57,186 nucleotides of DNA from Holosporales bacterium (lineage in GTDB: Bacteria; Pseudomonadota; Alphaproteobacteria; Holosporales; Holosporaceae): assembly GCA_947457385.1 (NCBI GenBank), contig CANGUX010000003.1, positions 1 to 57,186 on the forward strand, written 5' to 3'. Below, in pieces: positions 43,778 to 53,403 of the stretch. Every line of letters starts with the position of its first letter. Position 1 is the stretch's first letter. A program made the translations under genes and the position numbers. The notes beneath the pieces are model-generated. The model was not told where the DNA came from. It searched no databases and was given only the letters and a program-made list of their open reading frames with translations.

Positions 43778-45331
43778 ATGGCACATTCTTGGCGTAGTGT
43801 ATTTCGCATTCTGCTTCTTATGGGCATTGTATTCCTTGGTCTTTCCATTGCATTGCCGAGTTTTCTTAGCGAAAGAACACGTCAGAAGTGGCCTGCTTGG
43901 TTGCCTCAAAAAGCCGTTACATTAGGCTTAGATCTGCAAGGAGGGGTTCACCTCCTTTTGGAAATAGACAAAGACGCCTTGTTAAAAGAGCATCTTGCGC
44001 TTCTTAACAGAATGCTTCGAAAAGAATTGATAGCAAAAAAGATTCTTTTCAAAGCCATGACCCAAGAAAAAAATGGCTTTCGTTTTCGATTGATTAAGGA
44101 AGAACAACCAGAGATGGCCAAGGATCTCTTGAAAAATCATCCTGAATTTCGTGATTTTTCGGTGCAAATTCAAGATCACGGTTGGGTGCAAATGACCTTT
44201 ACACAGGAAGCTTTAACGCAAAAAATTCAAAGTGCCCGTGAAAAATCCATTGAAATTGTTCGACGTCGTGTGGATGAAACAGGCGCCGTTGAACCTTTAA
44301 TCCAAGGGCAGGGAAAAGATCGTATTATTTTGCAGATTCCCGGATTTGATGATCCAGCCCGTGTCCGTGCGTTATTGGGCAAGACAGCAAAACTGAGTTT
44401 TCATTGGATTCAAGATGCGTCCCATCCGGATGCCTCTTCTCAATTGCCTTTGCAGGGGGATCCTGATCGATTGATGCCCGTGACCCATGAAGTGCTTTTT
44501 ACAGGGGAAGAAATTCTAGAAGCCAAAGCACGTTATGGCGGAGAAAAAAATGAACCCATTATTGCCCTGACCATGACCCATAAGGGAGGACAACTTTTTT
44601 CTGAATTGACGCGCGAAAATATTGGCAGTTACTTGGCCATCATATTAGATAAAAAAATTTTAATGGCTCCCAGAATCAGTGATCACCTGCCCAATGGGCA
44701 ATGTGTCATTACAGGACAGTTTTCCATGGAAGAAGCACAAAATCTGGCCTTACTGATTCGTTCAGGTGCGTTGCCTGCCCCATTGAATGTGCTGGAAGAA
44801 AAAGTAGTTGGACCGGGTTTGGGGCATGATTCTATCGTAGCAGGAACCTATTCCACCTTGTGGGCCATTGCAAGTGTAGCTGTTTTAATGTTTTTGTCTT
44901 ATTCTTTTTTTGGCCTCTTTGCCGTACTGGGGATTGGTTTAAATGTGTGTTTCTTGCTAGCTGCTTTGGTTTGGATTGGAGCAACCCTAACGTTGCCGGG
45001 TATCGCAGGCATTGCCCTAACGGTAGGGATGTCTGTGGATGCCAATGTGTTGATTAATGAACGCATTAAAGAAGAGCTTCATACTGGAAAATCCGTAGCC
45101 CAAGCCATACAGTTGGGGTATCAAAAAGCCATGAGTTCGGTGATGGACTCTAATATCACGACGTTAATTGGTGCCGGACTGTTATATATGATGGGCACAG
45201 GCCCCGTACGTGGATTTGCCGTGACCATGGCCTTGGGGATCTTTATTTCTTTGTTTGTCGCCCTTGGATTAATCAAGAGCTTTGTTTTTCTTTGGGTCAG
45301 GTTTCGCGATCCAGCCCTATTACACATTTGA
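43778..45331 (+). CDS. secD: Protein translocase subunit SecD
   Basis: 517 residues. N-terminal membrane anchor, then GLDLQGGVHLLLEID (about 48-62), the periplasmic P1 domain, and five C-terminal membrane helices with TLPGIAGIALTVGMSVDANV (about 407-426) and the NITTLIGAGLLY loop. It uses the proton gradient to finish Sec export. GGAGAG precedes the ATG. The stop lies seven bases before the secF ATG. Confidence 0.97.
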   Translation: MAHSWRSVFRILLLMGIVFLGLSIALPSFLSERTRQKWPAWLPQKAVTLGLDLQGGVHLLLEIDKDALLKEHLALLNRMLRKELIAKKILFKAMTQEKNGFRFRLIKEEQPEMAKDLLKNHPEFRDFSVQIQDHGWVQMTFTQEALTQKIQSAREKSIEIVRRRVDETGAVEPLIQGQGKDRIILQIPGFDDPARVRALLGKTAKLSFHWIQDASHPDASSQLPLQGDPDRLMPVTHEVLFTGEEILEAKARYGGEKNEPIIALTMTHKGGQLFSELTRENIGSYLAIILDKKILMAPRISDHLPNGQCVITGQFSMEEAQNLALLIRSGALPAPLNVLEEKVVGPGLGHDSIVAGTYSTLWAIASVAVLMFLSYSFFGLFAVLGIGLNVCFLLAALVWIGATLTLPGIAGIALTVGMSVDANVLINERIKEELHTGKSVAQAIQLGYQKAMSSVMDSNITTLIGAGLLYMMGTGPVRGFAVTMALGIFISLFVALGLIKSFVFLWVRFRDPALLHI

Positions 45332-45338
45332 GAATATT

Positions 45339-46289
45339 ATGGCTATCCTTTCTTTTCCTCGGCGTTTATCTATCCCTTTTGTGCGGCATCGCTTTCTCCC
45401 TTTGGGCCTTTTGATGGCCATGGTCTTTGCCGTAGCTTTGGGGTTTTTGACACGAGGGTTGAATTGGGGCGTAGACTTCCGAGGTGGACTTTTAATTGAA
45501 GCGCAAATGCCTTATGCGGAAACACCAAAAGATCTGAATATCCTAAGAAAACAGCTTCATAAAACGTTTTTGAGAGATTTTTCTTTGCAAGAATTGGGAA
45601 AGTCAGGCACAAAAACAGGACAAACCATTTTGATTCGCACAGAGCAAGTTGCAGATTCTGCGTCTTTATTGGAACGCATGAAATCGTTTTTAGGAGAAAA
45701 AGCAACCTATCGTCGCGTGGAATCCATTGGACCAAAAATGGGAAATGAGCTCATTACCCATGGCATTCAAGCTGTTTTATGGGCCCTTTTGGGGATTATG
45801 CTTTATGTATGGATTCGCTTTGAATGGCAGTTTAGCGTATGTGCTTTTGTTGCACTTATTCATGACTGTCTTGGATTGTTGGTGTTTTTCTTGTTTTCTG
45901 GCATAGAGTTTAATGAAGGGGCCATTGTTGCGCTGTTAATTACAGCTGCATACTCTATCAACGACACAGTTGTGATTTTTGATCGATTGCGAGAAAACCT
46001 TCAGAAAGAACATCTGTCCCATGCATCCCATTCCAAAAGCAAACAATTGGCTGCATTGTTAAATCAGAGCCTTAATGAAACTTTGTCACGTACGGCCCTT
46101 ACATCCAGTACAACGCTTTTGGCTCTGGCTATGCTTTATATTTTTGGGGGAGAGGTGATTTCAGCCTTTAGCCTTCCCATTCTGGTGGGCATTCTCATTG
46201 GCACTTACTCTTCCATCATTATTGCTGTGCCCCTTTTGCTTTGGTTACCTTCTCTTATTAAAAGCAACTCTGTTCCTCAGGTGGCATAA
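45339..46289 (+). CDS. secF: Protein translocase subunit SecF
   Basis: 316 residues from the ATG at 45339. GVDFRGGLLIEA is the SecF form of the conserved box; IGPKMGNELITHG and the ITAAYSINDTVVIFDRLREN segment (about 205-224) and the TSSTTLLALAML block follow. Partner of SecD, with which it is cotranscribed. The frame opens 19 codons into secD but the ATG after the secD stop is the natural start. Confidence 0.97.
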   Translation: MAILSFPRRLSIPFVRHRFLPLGLLMAMVFAVALGFLTRGLNWGVDFRGGLLIEAQMPYAETPKDLNILRKQLHKTFLRDFSLQELGKSGTKTGQTILIRTEQVADSASLLERMKSFLGEKATYRRVESIGPKMGNELITHGIQAVLWALLGIMLYVWIRFEWQFSVCAFVALIHDCLGLLVFFLFSGIEFNEGAIVALLITAAYSINDTVVIFDRLRENLQKEHLSHASHSKSKQLAALLNQSLNETLSRTALTSSTTLLALAMLYIFGGEVISAFSLPILVGILIGTYSSIIIAVPLLLWLPSLIKSNSVPQVA

Positions 46290-46796
46290 ATCTTGGATTC
46301 CAAGAGCTCATTGCCAAAACTGGCCATGGAAAAGCCATTTTAAATGCTAGGGTATTGGTGTTTGTTTGCGGTGTGATGATGTATCATAGCAAAAGCTTCA
46401 GAGCACCCAGCGCGTTACACGCACAAGGATTGCAAAAGAGTGTGTGTTGAGTACTTGAAGCAATAATCTTCAAGAAAAATTCACCAGAGCGCATTAGGGA
46501 GCATATTAGAACCAGAGATCATAAGAAATCCTAGATGCTTTGTCACAAAGATACACCAGTTTTTACTGTCGCTTAACCAGTATTTTTAAAAGGCTTATGC
46601 TGAGTTTTTCACAGTTAATCAATAGATGGAGCCCCTACAGCCATATAGAGCGCTTCAAAAACCATTTAGTGTTTGTCGAATTTAAAAAGCTTGACATTCA
46701 TATCGGCACTATATGGATTTTTATGCATCATCGCAATCTAAAGTCTTATGGTTCTGCTTGAAAATGACACGCCCAAAGAATGACTGCTATCTATGC
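46290..46796. other. Decayed spacer between secF and der
   Basis: 507 bases with stops throughout and no ribosome binding site. The longest frame (46540-46761, 73 codons, plus strand) ends FKKLDIHIGTIWIFMHHRNL and might be the tail of an old transposase, but I could not match it to any IS family. A small hairpin (CTTGG/CCAAG) just after secF has no T run. Confidence 0.4.
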
Positions 46797-48119
46797 TTAT
46801 TTAGTCATGTTAGAAGGATGGGGATTGGCATTGGGACGAGGAGAATCTCCCTCACGGAGCACAAGACGCACAGAAGGAAGGGAAAAGGTTTGCGTCAGCC
46901 CTGTGATCAGATAACGCTGATAAGACAAAGGCATTTGGCGAACACGATGGCCAAACACAACAAACGTAGGAGGGCGTGTTTTGGCTTGAGTCATATAAGC
47001 AACCTGAACGCGTAAGCCTTTGATGAGGGGCATGGGATGCGCATCTAACTTCTTTCTTAACCAACGGTTCAATTGAGCGGTTGGAAGGCGATGTTCCCAC
47101 TGATCATAACTGGTCAAGACTTGTTTCCATAGCGAAGAAAATCCTTGACCCGTAAGGCAAGAAAGGGGAATCATGGGGATTTCTCCTTTGCTGATCATGG
47201 TGGGCACATTGAGTGTCTTTAAGAAGAACTGTGGATCCTTTAAGGTGTCCCATTTGTTTAATGCAATCACCAAGGCACGCCCTTCTTGACGTATTTTTTC
47301 CATTAAAATCAAATCTTGTTTTTCAAATCCCACACGTGGATCTAAGGCTTCAGCATCAATGACCAAAACAGCTACATGGGCAAAAACCAACGCATGATAC
47401 GTTTCTTTGCAGGCCAGGGTTTCTAAGCTGGAATGAATACGACTGATACGACGTAAGCCTGCTGTATCCACGAGATTAAATTTACGTCCCCTCCATTGCG
47501 CTTGACATTGAATGGAATCGCGTGTTGTTCCCGATTCTGGGCTTGTGATCATCCGGGGGTATCCCAAGCAACGGTTCATAAGACTAGATTTTCCTCCGTT
47601 AGGTCTTCCCAAAATGACGACGGTAGGGATAGAGGTTTCTTTAGGTGTAAGAGAAGAAGGATTGATATTAAATGGAGTTAATGCCCTAGCCAGGTCAAGC
47701 AAACCCAAACCATGTTTGGCAGAAATGGGAAGAGGCTCCCCAAAACCAAGCTGACTGGCTTCCCATAAACTTTCCATGCGCGTTTCTTTTTCGCATTTAT
47801 TGGCCACCAACAAAACAGGCAATCCCTGTTTATGAAATAATTTTCCCAGCTGTCGATCGTGAGGCGTTACCCCTTCACATCCATCTAACACCCACACCAA
47901 CAAAGGATTGGGCAAGGCGTGCAAGGCCTCTAAAGAATCAGAGAGCCCTGCGGTGTCATACAGTTGTAACGTTTGCCCATGAAAGGTACATTCCACCACC
48001 TGCCAATCGCGTGTGACGCCCGGGCTATCGTGGACAATGGCGCGTTTTTTTCCCACCATGCGATTAAAAAGCGTTGATTTTCCTACATTAGGACGACCTA
48101 CAAGGGCAAGAGACAGCAC
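46797..48119 (-). CDS. der: Ribosome biogenesis GTPase Der (EngA)
   Basis: 440 residues with two GTPase domains and a KH-like C-terminus. Domain 1: GRPNVGKSTL (8-17), DTAGL, NKCE. Domain 2: GRPNGGKSSL (about 172-181), DTAGLRR, NKWD. The second P-loop has Gly where Val is usual. Needed for 50S assembly. Start is GTG at 48119. Divergent from rsmD across about 70 bases. Confidence 0.96.
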   Translation of the reverse strand: MLSLALVGRPNVGKSTLFNRMVGKKRAIVHDSPGVTRDWQVVECTFHGQTLQLYDTAGLSDSLEALHALPNPLLVWVLDGCEGVTPHDRQLGKLFHKQGLPVLLVANKCEKETRMESLWEASQLGFGEPLPISAKHGLGLLDLARALTPFNINPSSLTPKETSIPTVVILGRPNGGKSSLMNRCLGYPRMITSPESGTTRDSIQCQAQWRGRKFNLVDTAGLRRISRIHSSLETLACKETYHALVFAHVAVLVIDAEALDPRVGFEKQDLILMEKIRQEGRALVIALNKWDTLKDPQFFLKTLNVPTMISKGEIPMIPLSCLTGQGFSSLWKQVLTSYDQWEHRLPTAQLNRWLRKKLDAHPMPLIKGLRVQVAYMTQAKTRPPTFVVFGHRVRQMPLSYQRYLITGLTQTFSLPSVRLVLREGDSPRPNANPHPSNMTK

Positions 48120-48193
48120 GGTGAATTCGACTTTAAACTTTCTTTATTGTACTTTATTCTTGAAAAGAAGGCTTCCCCTAATTGAAAATTAAA

Positions 48194-48790
48194 ATGCCCA
48201 GTGTCACAATCCTCGCAGGACGCTATCATCGTCGTGCCCTTTCTTTTGTCCAAGAGCGATCGTTACGTCCAACCTCTCATTTTGTACGCGCTGCAGCCTT
48301 TAATATTCTTTTGCATCGGTTTTTTCCCCATCGTATTGGCAGCCCTTCTGAGGCTTGTTTTCAAGGGTGCGAGGTGCTTGATTTGTTCGCAGGGTTAGGG
48401 AGTTATGGATTTGAAGCGCTCTCTCGCGGGGCCGAGCAGGTGACCTTTGTAGAATCTTCTTATGCTCGGGTTCAGACCTTAAAGCAAGTGGCCCAGCGCT
48501 GGGGGTGCGCTTCTCAGGTCCAAGCTTTTTGTCAAAATCTTCCTGAATTGACCTTGGGCTCCGGCTTATTCCATGTAATTTTTATGGATCCTCCCTATGA
48601 TACAGAAGAAAAAACCTTAGAACTTCTTTTTATGACGCTGTTGGAGGTGTTGCATCCTCAGGGGCTGATGGTTTTAGAATACCCAAGGCCCTTGGCTTTG
48701 CCCAAAAGATTTTCCAATGTGTTTCAAAAACCTATCAAAAAGACTCTGCTTACGTTTTTTACCCATACTTACAGAGAAAATGAATCATAA
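48194..48790 (+). CDS. rsmD: 16S rRNA (guanine966-N2)-methyltransferase RsmD
   Basis: 198 residues. TILAGRYHRRAL start, RPTSHFVRAAAFNIL, VLDLFAGLGSYGFEALSRGA (SAM site, about 60-79) and the catalytic DPPY (MDPPYDTEEK, near 134). The ATG at 48194 is preferred over a TTG four codons upstream because it gives the normal N-terminus. Confidence 0.92.
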   Translation: MPSVTILAGRYHRRALSFVQERSLRPTSHFVRAAAFNILLHRFFPHRIGSPSEACFQGCEVLDLFAGLGSYGFEALSRGAEQVTFVESSYARVQTLKQVAQRWGCASQVQAFCQNLPELTLGSGLFHVIFMDPPYDTEEKTLELLFMTLLEVLHPQGLMVLEYPRPLALPKRFSNVFQKPIKKTLLTFFTHTYRENES

Positions 48791-48901
48791 AATACCAGAT
48801 GATGTAAATAAACTTTTAATAAAAGTGAATTTATCTTCTTTTCATGATTTATAAAAAGTGCTAGCATAAGCGCTTGGATAAAACAACCAGGAAAAAATGT
48901 G

Positions 48902-49309
48902 ATGAAAAACAATAAGATCAAAGGGCTCTTTTTTGCCCTATTGGGCATTCTGCCCCATACAGGGATCAGCAGCGGAGGGATGGTGATGCACGGGGAGGTG
49001 ATGCAGTACGATCCTACAGCACCCAAAGTGCCTTATTGCTTGACTAAAAAGCCCCCAAAAAACGTAGATTTATTAATAAGGCAAATGTACATGAATAGCA
49101 TGACGGCAGCTGTCAATGATTTAAAGGAAGCCTATGAAGCTTATCAGTGCATCATGAATGCAAAGCATGCTCAAAGATATGACACCTGTTTGGCGTTTTT
49201 AGATAAGAGGAGAAACCAATGTATTGATCAAGGATATCAGGTAGAAAGTCTGGATTCTATTTTTAAAAAAATTAAATATAACGATGATGCAACATACCCA
49301 GGGTTATAG
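48902..49309 (+). CDS. Secreted protein, first of a tandem paralogous pair
   Basis: 135 residues. The signal peptide (MKNNKIKGLFFALLGILPHT) is preceded by AGGA; a GTG one codon upstream is an alternative. The mature part contains YDPTAPKVPYC, a long helix (MTAAVNDLKEAYEAYQCIMN), two cysteines within CLAFLDKRRNQC, and GYQVESLDSIFKKI at the end. It aligns over its length with the next gene (YDP, A-V-x-DL-x-E/SY/F, C, LDSI.KKI). No known family recognised. Export and duplication suggest a role at or beyond the cell surface. Confidence 0.7.
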   Translation: MKNNKIKGLFFALLGILPHTGISSGGMVMHGEVMQYDPTAPKVPYCLTKKPPKNVDLLIRQMYMNSMTAAVNDLKEAYEAYQCIMNAKHAQRYDTCLAFLDKRRNQCIDQGYQVESLDSIFKKIKYNDDATYPGL

Positions 49310-49435
49310 GGCATTCTAAGTAAGGATGTGGGGGAGAAAGCCTCTTCCACGTTCTAACGGTTTGATCTATAAGCTTTTTTCATCTTACAGACGATATCCT
49401 TTTCTCAGACAAATCAAAGAGAAGATGGGGTAGTG

Positions 49436-49861
49436 ATGAAAAAAAGCATGTTTATCGGGCTACTCTCACTTGGATTAAGCCTGTTCTTTCATTCTGTTTT
49501 GGGGGGAGGAAGCCATCATTTTTTTCCTGAAAATGGAATCATGATATACGATCCCAAAAAATATTCTATTCCTAATCCATCATTGCAAAAGGAAGATGCA
49601 TTCTGGAGGGAACAAAATAAAGAAAAGCGGATGAAAGAAGCCTATATGCAAGCCCTCAATAAAGCTGTAACTGATCTAAGGGAATCGTTTGAGCTTTACC
49701 ATACCTTTATGACAAAAGAAAATTGTGCAAGGATGTGTTTTTTTGAAGAGCAACTGATGGAAGTAAGAAAGCAATGCAATGAAAAAGGTTATCTCATAGA
49801 ACCATTAGATAGCATTGTGAAAAAAATTTTAATTCATCATGAAAAAAAATACGACAACTGA
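49436..49861 (+). CDS. Secreted protein, second of a tandem paralogous pair
   Basis: 141 residues. The signal peptide is MKKSMFIGLLSLGLSLFFHS. The mature part has YDPKKYSIPNPS, a charged insert (FWREQNKEKRMKEAYMQA), KAVTDLRESFELYHTFM, CARMCFFEEQLMEVRKQC and GYLIEPLDSIVKKI. Both genes begin GTGATGAAAA, so ATG 49436 or GTG 49433 could be used. Gap to the first copy is about 125 bases. Compared with it the cysteines are partly kept (the two around the EEQL/LDKR helix), which hints at a disulphide. Confidence 0.7.
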   Translation: MKKSMFIGLLSLGLSLFFHSVLGGGSHHFFPENGIMIYDPKKYSIPNPSLQKEDAFWREQNKEKRMKEAYMQALNKAVTDLRESFELYHTFMTKENCARMCFFEEQLMEVRKQCNEKGYLIEPLDSIVKKILIHHEKKYDN

Positions 49862-49862
49862 A

Positions 49863-49886
49863 AGGACAACAGTCCTCCCCTTTTTG
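49863..49886 (+). terminator. Short terminator after the secreted-protein pair
   Basis: AGGAC pairs with GTCCT around a 4-base loop, then CCCC and five T, directly after the stop of the second secreted-protein gene. The stem is only five bases, so moderate support. Confidence 0.5.
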
Positions 49887-50403
49887 TTAGACATTATCGT
49901 CACGATGCAATAACAAGGCATGCCTAACTCAAAATAGACAAGATGAGCATGACATCATACAGATGAAAGCATAGGGCAAACATATGAGTATTGGATACGC
50001 CCTAACATTTCTTTTATTGGTCATCTAGAGGATGTTAGATTGCATGAAAATTAAAAGGGATCCAGATCTTTCAATAGCCTTTTCTCCAGGATACATGCAT
50101 TAAATGCTTATTATGACATAAAAAACTATGGGCCATTCATTTTAGCCAGTAAATAATGCGTATGATATATGCTTAAATTTTTTGCTTGAATGTCATTTTA
50201 ATCCTTTAGATCATAAAAATCAGGGGCCCTGGTATCGCCAAATCCTGAAATGAAGATGCTATAAAACGTTGCAATGATTTTTTCTTGGAAGATAAAGCAA
50301 GCATGATCTGTATATAAGGCACGCATCATACGGAAAATGTTTATGGATAGAAAAAGCTAAAATGCTTCAGCAACCTCTTGCAACCTTTAACTCAACTCTC
50401 TGA
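49887..50403. other. Non-coding stretch between the secreted pair and rpoZ
   Basis: About 517 bases, no gene. A plus-strand frame near 50090-50150 reads LFSRIHALNAYYDIKNYG, faintly like the AD.YD segment of IS5-type transposases, but the resemblance is too short to call. A weak hairpin with five T (GAAGC/GCTTT, minus strand, near 50350-50371) may end rpoZ. Confidence 0.4.
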
Positions 50404-50646
50404 TCAACTCTCTGATAAAAAAGAAAAATGCTGAAGACTGCGAATGACACGATTTTCCAAAGCTTCTAAATCAATGGTTTTTTCGGCCATTTCCGTTAAA
50501 GCCACAATGGAATCCCGACTGCCTGGTACGGATACGGTTGAAGTTGCTCCAGATGCCAGTTCTTGCGCTCGATAAGCCGCTAAAACCACTAGATTATAGT
50601 GACTTGGTACGGCATTCAGACACTGCTCGACGAGACTCGTTGCCAC
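50404..50646 (-). CDS. rpoZ: RNA polymerase omega subunit
   Basis: 80 residues. MATSLVEQCLNAVPSHYNLV, LAAYRAQELASGA and VALTEMAEKTIDLE match the conserved omega core, which chaperones the beta-prime subunit. Start is GTG at 50646, directly abutting the rpmJ stop (TAGGTG). Its GGAGGA ribosome site lies in the last codons of rpmJ, so the two are tightly coupled. The alphaproteobacterial relA/spoT neighbour is absent. Confidence 0.9.
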   Translation of the reverse strand: MATSLVEQCLNAVPSHYNLVVLAAYRAQELASGATSTVSVPGSRDSIVALTEMAEKTIDLEALENRVIRSLQHFSFLSES

Positions 50647-50775
50647 CTATCCTCCTTGACGCGCAGTAAAGCGACGGTTTCTTTTGTTAATAACATACAA
50701 ACGACTTCCTCTGCGAACAACGCGACAGTAACGATCACGTGTTTTCTGACTTCTTAATGAATTAATAACGCGCAT
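50647..50775 (-). CDS. rpmJ: 50S ribosomal protein L36
   Basis: 42 residues, starting [20 protein letters not shown] and continuing [20 protein letters not shown] to a GG end. This is the L36 pattern of the alternative, zinc-free type (ykgO-like): the usual CxxC...CxxxxH set is reduced to one Cys. It is too short for simple ORF finders. Coupled with rpoZ downstream. It is a small basic protein in the large subunit. Confidence 0.93.
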   Translation of the reverse strand: MRVINSLRSQKTRDRYCRVVRRGSRLYVINKRNRRFTARQGG

Positions 50776-50849
50776 GTTATTCCCGAAAAAAATTCTCTTT
50801 CATTCTATCCCCTGAATATGCTTTCGTCAACCTCTTATGGTCTTATGGT

Positions 50850-53342
50850 TTAAAGGGTGCGCGAAAATCTTATTTTCTTCTGATGGATGCCCCCTATGTT
50901 CTTTAAGGTTACGAAAAAATCCCAACTGAATCCCGGTCTTAGGTCATTCATGCGATAATAGGCATGCTGAACGGTCACGCCTAGGCTAAAACATTCATCC
51001 CCATAGGTCAGCCCAATCCCTTTATCGAGTACTTTTTGAGGTTGATGGCGGGTTCTAAAATTTTGTGTGACAAATACGGAGCCTTTCCAATAGTCGAAAA
51101 ATTCAGAAGAAAGAGAAGCATAAAGCTGATTGTAGGTTAAAAAACGAACATCTTGCAAAAGGATCATAGGGGCAAGATCCTGCATTTTGGAAAGATGAGG
51201 ATGCTTCTTTTTTTTTAGATCTGTGAACTGTTCTGTTTCAGGAGAGCGCAACGCATAACTGCCAGATATATTAAAGACAGGTGGGCCTATCTTCCAGCCA
51301 ATTTCTTGAAATTTCATGGAAAAATCTTTTTTATTGCAGCGAAAGTTATGAAAAAGATGAAATTCTTCTGGAAAATGCATTTCTAATAACCCTACAATGT
51401 CCGAAGCTCCTTTGCGAATCCCAACAGCCTCAAGATCTAAAGCTGGGGCAGAAAGCGCGAAACTTTGTCCCAAAAAAAAGCGTGTGGTTCCGGCACGCAG
51501 ACCAGAAAGATGAAGCAAGCAATCTCCTTGGAGCCCAACATTAATGCGTGAGCCATCATCCATACGATCGGATCCGCAAAATCGACTTTTTGATAAAAAA
51601 TTAGATGCCGTATATTCAATATATTGACTATCTTCATTAGGAATTTTAAAGCTATTCACTTTTGTGGGGGCAACAAAGAGTTGCAGAATGGGAGAAACAA
51701 TAAATCCTTGAAATGCATGGGGCCATTTCCCTTCTAGGCCAATTTGGGGAAAAATTCTTCCCATATGGGTGTGGGTCTTTTGGGGTTTTGTATCTAAGCT
51801 TTCCTCTTGCAGGCGTGAATGATAGGATGCCAAGTTGGCATAAGCAAGCAAAGCATACTCATGTCCCCATGACGTGACACCAGGAAAGGTCCATTGGCCC
51901 TCGCACAGAGCACGTTGCATTTGATTCCCTAAGGATTGGTATAATGAAACCACATTGGCATGCATGCTGGCATAGCTGCCTTCCCAAAACGCTGGACTGT
52001 CATAATAATAATGACAATCAGGATACACAAAAGGCGTGGTTTTGCTCCGTTCCCCTTTCTGCAATCCTTGATAGCGTAGTCCCCCTACTTGAAAAAAATG
52101 ATGCGGGTAAAAGCCTTCAAGACGTGTCCAAGATTGAAGATAAGGATCGGTAGAATGGCCAAAAAAAGGTCTTGTACTGAGAAAAGTCTGATCTGAAACC
52201 CACCATTCATCCGAAAGAAATCGCCAACGATCGTTCAAATAGAGCTCTATATTCCCATGGACATAGCCACGCACCTTGGGAAGGCATTTTTCAGTGCTAA
52301 AAAAGTTTGGGAGTCCCCTTGCCTTTGGGATATCCCTTTCCTTTCCTTTTTTGGGGGGAAAAGCACCTCCCCCATTCAGAGCTCCATCTACGTTTATTTT
52401 TCCATCACAAAACCAATAACGATATTCTTCAGCTAGCATCCACCCTCCTTTTGTCATGGCAAAAGGGGTTAGGGTTAAATCTTTGCTCTCATCTAATGCC
52501 CAATAATAAGGAACGCCTATATAAGAGCCAAGCTCTTTGCTTCCGCTGATTAAAGGAGGCAGAAAACCGCTTGAGCGTTTCGTTGGAAGGTAAAAGTAAG
52601 GGATATAGAGAACGGGCACGCCAAAAAATCTAAGATGAGCATCTGTAAAGGCTGCAATATGGGTAGCGTCATCGTTTAACATATGGCGTGCATGGAGAGA
52701 CCACAACGGGTCTCGATCTTCACAGTGTTTACAGGGGGTATAAGATCCCATTTCTACTTCGGTCGTAGCGTTAGGATTGTGTTTGATGGAAGAAGCGGTT
52801 AGACGTTCTTGTGTGCATGTGAATAGTTTGACCTCAGAAAGGATCCCCTCCTTTAAATCACCTTTTAAGGTTGCTTTTTCAAAAGAAAGACGATCTCCAC
52901 TAGGATCTGTTAAAAGCACATTTCCACATACAAACAGTTCATCCTTTTTTTCATGATATTCCAGCTTATGGGCACGTAATGTGCTTTCTGCTTGTCGCAC
53001 AAGCACTTGCCCTTGTGCTGTAAAAATCTTTTTTTGCTCATCATAGTGCAAAGTGCAGGCAGAAATAAGCACTGGAAGGTCTTTCCGGGCTTCTCTCGCT
53101 TCTTTTGTCATGAATCGTTTAATGGAAGCAAGAATCCCTTGCTCGGACTGTTTTACCTCTGATGCAAAAGGAGACTGAAAAAAAGCTTCCCCTAAGTTAG
53201 AGCTGTTTTTGCTTAGATTTCCACTGAGGCTATTACAGATACATCCAGCCCCTAAAATCCCTGTAAAAAGCCTTAAAAAAACCCTATAGACCAAGCTTTG
53301 AGGCGCTTTTTTGCTTTTGATCTGACAACGTACAGCAATCAT
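50850..53342 (-). CDS. lptD: LPS-assembly protein LptD
   Basis: 830 residues. Signal or anchor region (about 1-40, GILGAGCICN), the periplasmic OstA/LptA-like domain (about 90-190, YDEQKKIFTAQGQVLVRQAE, GNVLLTDPSGDR), then the barrel with the conserved VPVLYIPYFYLPTKRSSGFL segment (about 240-260). It inserts LPS into the outer leaflet with LptE. Conserved Cys near the domain junction (TPCKHCEDRD) may form the disulphides needed for assembly. It ends IRFSRTL rather than with an aromatic residue. rluD lies upstream on the same strand with a 61-base gap. Confidence 0.92.
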   Translation of the reverse strand: MIAVRCQIKSKKAPQSLVYRVFLRLFTGILGAGCICNSLSGNLSKNSSNLGEAFFQSPFASEVKQSEQGILASIKRFMTKEAREARKDLPVLISACTLHYDEQKKIFTAQGQVLVRQAESTLRAHKLEYHEKKDELFVCGNVLLTDPSGDRLSFEKATLKGDLKEGILSEVKLFTCTQERLTASSIKHNPNATTEVEMGSYTPCKHCEDRDPLWSLHARHMLNDDATHIAAFTDAHLRFFGVPVLYIPYFYLPTKRSSGFLPPLISGSKELGSYIGVPYYWALDESKDLTLTPFAMTKGGWMLAEEYRYWFCDGKINVDGALNGGGAFPPKKGKERDIPKARGLPNFFSTEKCLPKVRGYVHGNIELYLNDRWRFLSDEWWVSDQTFLSTRPFFGHSTDPYLQSWTRLEGFYPHHFFQVGGLRYQGLQKGERSKTTPFVYPDCHYYYDSPAFWEGSYASMHANVVSLYQSLGNQMQRALCEGQWTFPGVTSWGHEYALLAYANLASYHSRLQEESLDTKPQKTHTHMGRIFPQIGLEGKWPHAFQGFIVSPILQLFVAPTKVNSFKIPNEDSQYIEYTASNFLSKSRFCGSDRMDDGSRINVGLQGDCLLHLSGLRAGTTRFFLGQSFALSAPALDLEAVGIRKGASDIVGLLEMHFPEEFHLFHNFRCNKKDFSMKFQEIGWKIGPPVFNISGSYALRSPETEQFTDLKKKKHPHLSKMQDLAPMILLQDVRFLTYNQLYASLSSEFFDYWKGSVFVTQNFRTRHQPQKVLDKGIGLTYGDECFSLGVTVQHAYYRMNDLRPGFSWDFFVTLKNIGGIHQKKIRFSRTL

Positions 53343-53403
53343 AATGAAAGGAATAATTTTCCATGATGATTATGGCACTCTTCCTGTTCTATGGCGAGTA
53401 ACC

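Noticed and set aside
46540-46761. A 73-codon frame between secF and der, considered as a transposase tail
   Set aside because: No match to any IS family signature I know; kept only as decayed spacer.
50041-50200. IS5-like fragment between the secreted pair and rpoZ
   Set aside because: Only about ten residues resemble the family and no catalytic block is visible.
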